Below are positions 63,922 to 64,000 of a stretch of DNA of 64,000 bases, piece by piece (the stretch's first letter is position 1; each line of letters opens with the position of its first letter). Below the pieces are notes generated by a model. That model had not been told where the DNA came from. It searched no databases and worked only from the letters and a program-made list of their open reading frames with translations. Location of the stretch: assembly GCA_013365365.1 (NCBI GenBank), contig JABVXU010000010.1, positions 310,001 to 374,000 of the forward strand, given 5' to 3'. The translations under genes were made by a program, and so were the position numbers. The DNA is from Cruorifilaria tuberocauda (taxonomy: Eukaryota; Nematoda; Chromadorea; Rhabditida; Onchocercidae).

Positions 63922-64000
63922 GTGACATTTTTCGAAATTAATGCTATCGTTTGATAAAAGTTTTTATTTTTATTTCAAATTCTGTTGAATTAGTAAGCAC

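Noticed and set aside
1..64000. tRNA, rRNA, CRISPR or bacterial operon features
   Set aside because: No cloverleaf with matching A/B boxes, no rRNA-like stretch and no regularly spaced repeats were seen. The gene structure is eukaryotic throughout.

Overview
The window is AT-rich, intron-dense nuclear DNA with metazoan single-copy genes. Fatty-acid/retinol-binding (FAR-like) proteins, T-rich TTTTCAG acceptors and short exons point to a nematode, and the overall look suggests a spirurid/filarial worm. That lineage call is inference. Every gene model was built by eye from splice sites, reading-frame phase and family similarity. No alignment or transcript was available.

Left third (1-26.6 kb). 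Phosphopantothenoylcysteine synthetase (PPCS, +) is followed by the Arp2/3 subunit ARPC1 (-) and a tiny possible two-exon gene (+). Next come a 13-exon nuclear protein with a pogo/CENP-B-type double helix-turn-helix but no transposase domain (-), a secreted protein with two chitin-binding (CBM14) domains (-), serine hydroxymethyltransferase (-), and a tandem pair of FAR-like proteins (-).

Middle (28-50 kb). Non-muscle myosin regulatory light chain (mlc-4 type, +) and an unrecognised CxxC-rich protein (+) come first. They are followed by a polypeptide N-acetylgalactosaminyltransferase (-) with a perfect 32-bp fold-back in its last intron. A small single-pass membrane protein (-), a weak five-exon open chain (+) and a small secreted peptide (+) complete this part.

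Right third (50.8-64 kb). The 35-exon NUP98-NUP96 polyprotein gene (+) is complete. The 5' part of the APC/C subunit CDC16/APC6 (+) runs off the right edge.

The genes do not form one pathway. They are mostly housekeeping functions (CoA synthesis, one-carbon metabolism, actin nucleation, myosin, nuclear pore, cell cycle, O-glycosylation), with a few nematode-specific secreted products. The most notable signals are these: four GC-AG introns sharing the donor GCAAGT; an apparently mutated acceptor (AT for AG) in the SHMT gene; a Thr in place of Ser at the NUP98 autocleavage site; a CENP-B-like gene whose HTH is interrupted by a segment flanked by 5-bp direct repeats; and two long RNA-type hairpins.
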